Part shown: piece after piece, positions 60,123 to 64,000 of the stretch | Layout of the letters: every line of letters begins with the position of its first letter | Numbering within the stretch: the first letter of the stretch is position 1 | Origin: Xylogone sp. PMI_703 | Lineage: Eukaryota > Ascomycota > Leotiomycetes | DNA: 64,000 bases | Reading direction: 5' to 3' | NCBI GenBank assembly: GCA_021399445.1 | Contig: JAJTUQ010000003.1 | Coordinates: forward strand, 3,100,001 to 3,164,000 | The notes under the pieces: generated by a model | What the model was told of the DNA's origin: nothing | The model's database searches: none | The model's input: only the letters and a program-made list of their open reading frames with translations | Program-made: the position numbers and the translations under genes

Positions 60123-61079
60123 AACGATGTTGGATTCGAACTGCTGCTTTGGGCGACGAGAATACGGGGAGAGACTTTGCCTGTGATATAAATGAGGGAG
60201 AAAAAGAATTCTAGGGCAACAGAATGATGAGAAGGGAAAGAGGGGGATCATGAATAGCATGGTGCTATTGATAGGCTCCTTGGGTTTTCTTTGTTCTGCA
60301 CGAGCGTGATCTCATTGAATGGCCACGAAAACAATGACAAGTCCCATGGACGACGTGAGGTGGTAGCCGGGGCCATTATTGCAGGCTGGCAGCCAGTCCT
60401 TTATTGTCTCGGGAAGCCGTTTATATCGCTGCCATGCGGGCACTTTCTTTGTTCGTGTCTCTGGGGTCCTCTCCCAAGTGCCGCGCTGTCCTGTTGGTTT
60501 TCTGATCGCATTCATCCTAGCGCGGGTCCCGTCACAGTGGATTGCAACTCACCTCGCGAGAAAAATTCATCAAAGACAGCCCAGATAAACACGCACAAAG
60601 AGCAGACGAGCGGATGAGCAGAGGAGATGAGAGAGAGGAGACAGGAGACAGGAGGTAGATTGGTCAGCAATGGTAGCGGCAGTGGAGATGGCGGGGAACC
60701 AACGCAGGGCAATGCAAACAGATATGGCCATGTTTGAGTCTAAACTAGTCGTACATATTTTGAAAGAGCATCTGCGTCTCCACTGCGCACCAGAAGGTGC
60801 AATTTAACATCCGCAACCAAAAGGCTCAACTGGTCTGCCCTCTTGTAATTTCTTCTTCCGGCAAACAAACCTCGAACGCCCGAAACCTAGAATGCCAGAC
60901 GGACGCGTGAAGAAACAAACAAAAAATTATTCATCTCATTTTATTTCCCAAAGCCACATTCTGCTTTTACCCTCCATGTAGAACCCAGAAACATGTAGAA
61001 AAGGCCACCCTCATACAGGCAAGTTTTGGCGGTCTTCTCAATCTCAATTAATCCTCCCCTTGACCAATCACCGGGCCGT
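60123..61079. other. Promoter/leader of the HMG gene and RVB1 3' flank
   Basis: About 960 bases with pyrimidine-rich tracts. Frames here (up to 108 codons) show no domain. No RNA gene was seen. Confidence 0.45.
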
Positions 61080-62622
<1,543 letters not shown>

Positions 62623-63670
62623 CGGAGCCGGTTATAGGATTGACGTTGGTATAAGCGTGATTATTGTGAAAGGAGCCAGCTATATATCCTCAAGTAGTGA
62701 AAAGAGCAGATTCCGTTAAAATTGCAGTGGTGAAAATGGTATATGTTGCATTGAAGTCTTGAGCGCGAACCTCTCTGAAGCTCGTCAAAAGCTAGACATT
62801 TATGCCTAAGGCATTAATATGTAAGGCTGAGATGCTGACAAGGCTGACCCTCCCAAATCATCTCAAAGAGTTACGTAGTAGTACTAAGTGAAGTCAAATT
62901 AGTGTTTGTTAGTTACTAAACCGCCAATCTTGCTACGCATCTCACAAGTCTACATAAAAGAGCAATTTGTAAATTAATTCATTATATGGGTATTAAGTCC
63001 ACTCATCTATCGGTCACTTTCCTTATCTTACAGACTTTTTTTGGACCCTACCTATCTTATATATTCAGAGTCCATGCTTCAGTATTACCACCGTGGTATC
63101 ATGCATAGAGCAATCCATTTCAAGTAGAATTAGAATAAACTTCGAAAAGGTACTTGTGCATCAGAACCAGGAGCAGAAAGTGAAACTAGAGCCTTAGGGG
63201 GTCCAATAAAGCACTCAAGGATCATGCACTTATACCCAACGCCTCCATCCAAATTCCGGTTATAGGTAAGTAGGTCAAACTACATACGCCGAAAGAATTT
63301 TAGGGATCAAAGCAGTCAGGCATGTCAAACTGATTATGCTGAACGGAAGAGTATGGCAGACCACATGGCATGAGTGCATGATATACGACGGAGCAATTCA
63401 ACATCCAATCGACTGCATGAGTATGTCAAACCCTGAATAAAGCATCGTATGGTTAGAGAACCAGAATTCGAAAGCAGGAACATTTAGGTGTAAAATGAAA
63501 TCATAGACCAGGACACTTGGGAGCGTTAGAACATGAGCACAAAAGGCATGTCATGGAGATGCTTGGTCGGAATCATGGTCTCAGAGGAGGCAATCCAGGT
63601 ACGTGCAAGTCATCGAATCACGCAGTCAAGAATATTCTGTGGTATCCGCGGGCAGGGTTGGGGGGCCAGT
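62623..63670. other. Intergenic, no gene seen
   Basis: About 1 kb between the RVB1 promoter and the 3' end of the KH-domain gene. AT-rich, and no supported feature. Confidence 0.5.
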
Positions 63671-64000
63671 TTATGATGTTCCAGGCGGCTTCGATGCATC
63701 TGGTTGTGGCTGTTGGCCAGCGTTCTGTTGCTGAGCCATCGCTTGATACCACAGCGCTACATAATTCTGGTATCCACCATCTGGATACAATCAGTATTCG
63801 CTATATAATTGAAAGCACGCCAGACTTACAGATCGCGTACGGGTCCTCTGCACCGGCAGGCGGAGCGTTTTGTTGTGTCTGGGAACCCTGAGGTTGGTTA
63901 TAGGAGGATTGTTGGGAGTAATTACGGTCACTATACTCGTTTTGAGGGGCGCGATTACGACCACCACCATTCTTTGCCTGCTACAGGGGAGTTAGACTAG
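63671..64000 (-). CDS. C-terminus of a KH-domain RNA-binding protein (FUBP-like), truncated by window edge
   Basis: The last exon 63780-63671 and the previous exon (63830 up to about 63978-63981) are visible. The intron 63829-63781 has GTAAGT and ATCCAG. A further intron begins at the edge (branch CTAAC near 63992). The encoded tail is Asn/Gln/Gly-rich (NGGGRNRAPQNEYSDRNYSQ) and ends AEDPYAI|YGGYQNYVALWYQAMAQQQ. That YGGY-ALWYQA pattern is the C-terminal motif of fungal FUBP/KSRP-like proteins with tandem KH domains. The KH domains themselves are outside the window, so the family call rests on this tail. Confidence 0.65.

Noticed and set aside
60291..60617. 108-codon plus-strand frame
   Set aside because: Lies in the leader region of the HMG gene on the other strand; Cys/Trp-rich composition without a domain.

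Overview
The window looks like nuclear DNA of a filamentous ascomycete (Pezizomycotina). Genes are intron-rich but compact. Introns are mostly 45-150 bp, with GT-AG borders and CTAAC/CTAAT-like branch points. The base composition is moderate. Several genes belong to families typical of this group, above all a RID-type cytosine methyltransferase, the enzyme linked to repeat-induced point mutation (RIP). A Leotiomycete is possible, but that is a guess. No intact transposon, rRNA, tRNA or CRISPR array was recognised. Exon borders below were worked out by hand from splice signals and reading-frame continuity; for each multi-exon model I checked that the exon lengths sum to a multiple of three.

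Left part (1-20 kb). This part holds a C-terminal coding fragment at the very edge, a 2.5 kb stretch with no clear gene, an MFS transporter (-), an orphan exon-like pair (-), a small membrane-protein candidate (+), a Dabb-domain protein (+) and a dienelactone hydrolase (+). The last two both have mitochondrial-type N-terminal extensions upstream of a second plausible start. Then come an SH3 protein of the Lsb1/Pin3 type (-), a six-exon Baeyer-Villiger-type flavin monooxygenase (-), the elongation factor EAF (+), a 2EXR/F-box-like protein (-) and a gene-poor 2.3 kb.

Middle part (20-41 kb). This is mostly housekeeping: a DHA2-type drug transporter, an Mpv17/PMP22 protein, a FAT1-type very-long-chain acyl-CoA synthetase ending in a peroxisomal ARL tripeptide, YIF1 head-to-head with the SRP receptor alpha subunit, an alpha/beta hydrolase, ATP synthase subunit d, NAC alpha, ribosomal protein L14 (the last two with 5'-UTR introns) and an MSC7-type aldehyde dehydrogenase.

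Right part (39-64 kb). This part is rich in genome-maintenance genes. An HhH-GPD DNA glycosylase (-) lies head-to-head with the RID-like methyltransferase (+). They are followed by a three-exon small membrane protein that is easily missed (-) and the very large Mms22/Mus7 replication-repair scaffold (+). After these come a mitochondrial AAA ATPase (+), an HMG-box regulator (-), the AAA+ helicase RVB1 (-) and the 3' end of a KH-domain RNA-binding protein (-).

The most notable points are the RID gene with its EQT (not ENV) motif, its placement next to a glycosylase and Mms22, the hidden 102-residue gene at 46.8-47.2 kb, and a probable GC-AG intron in the Mms22 gene.
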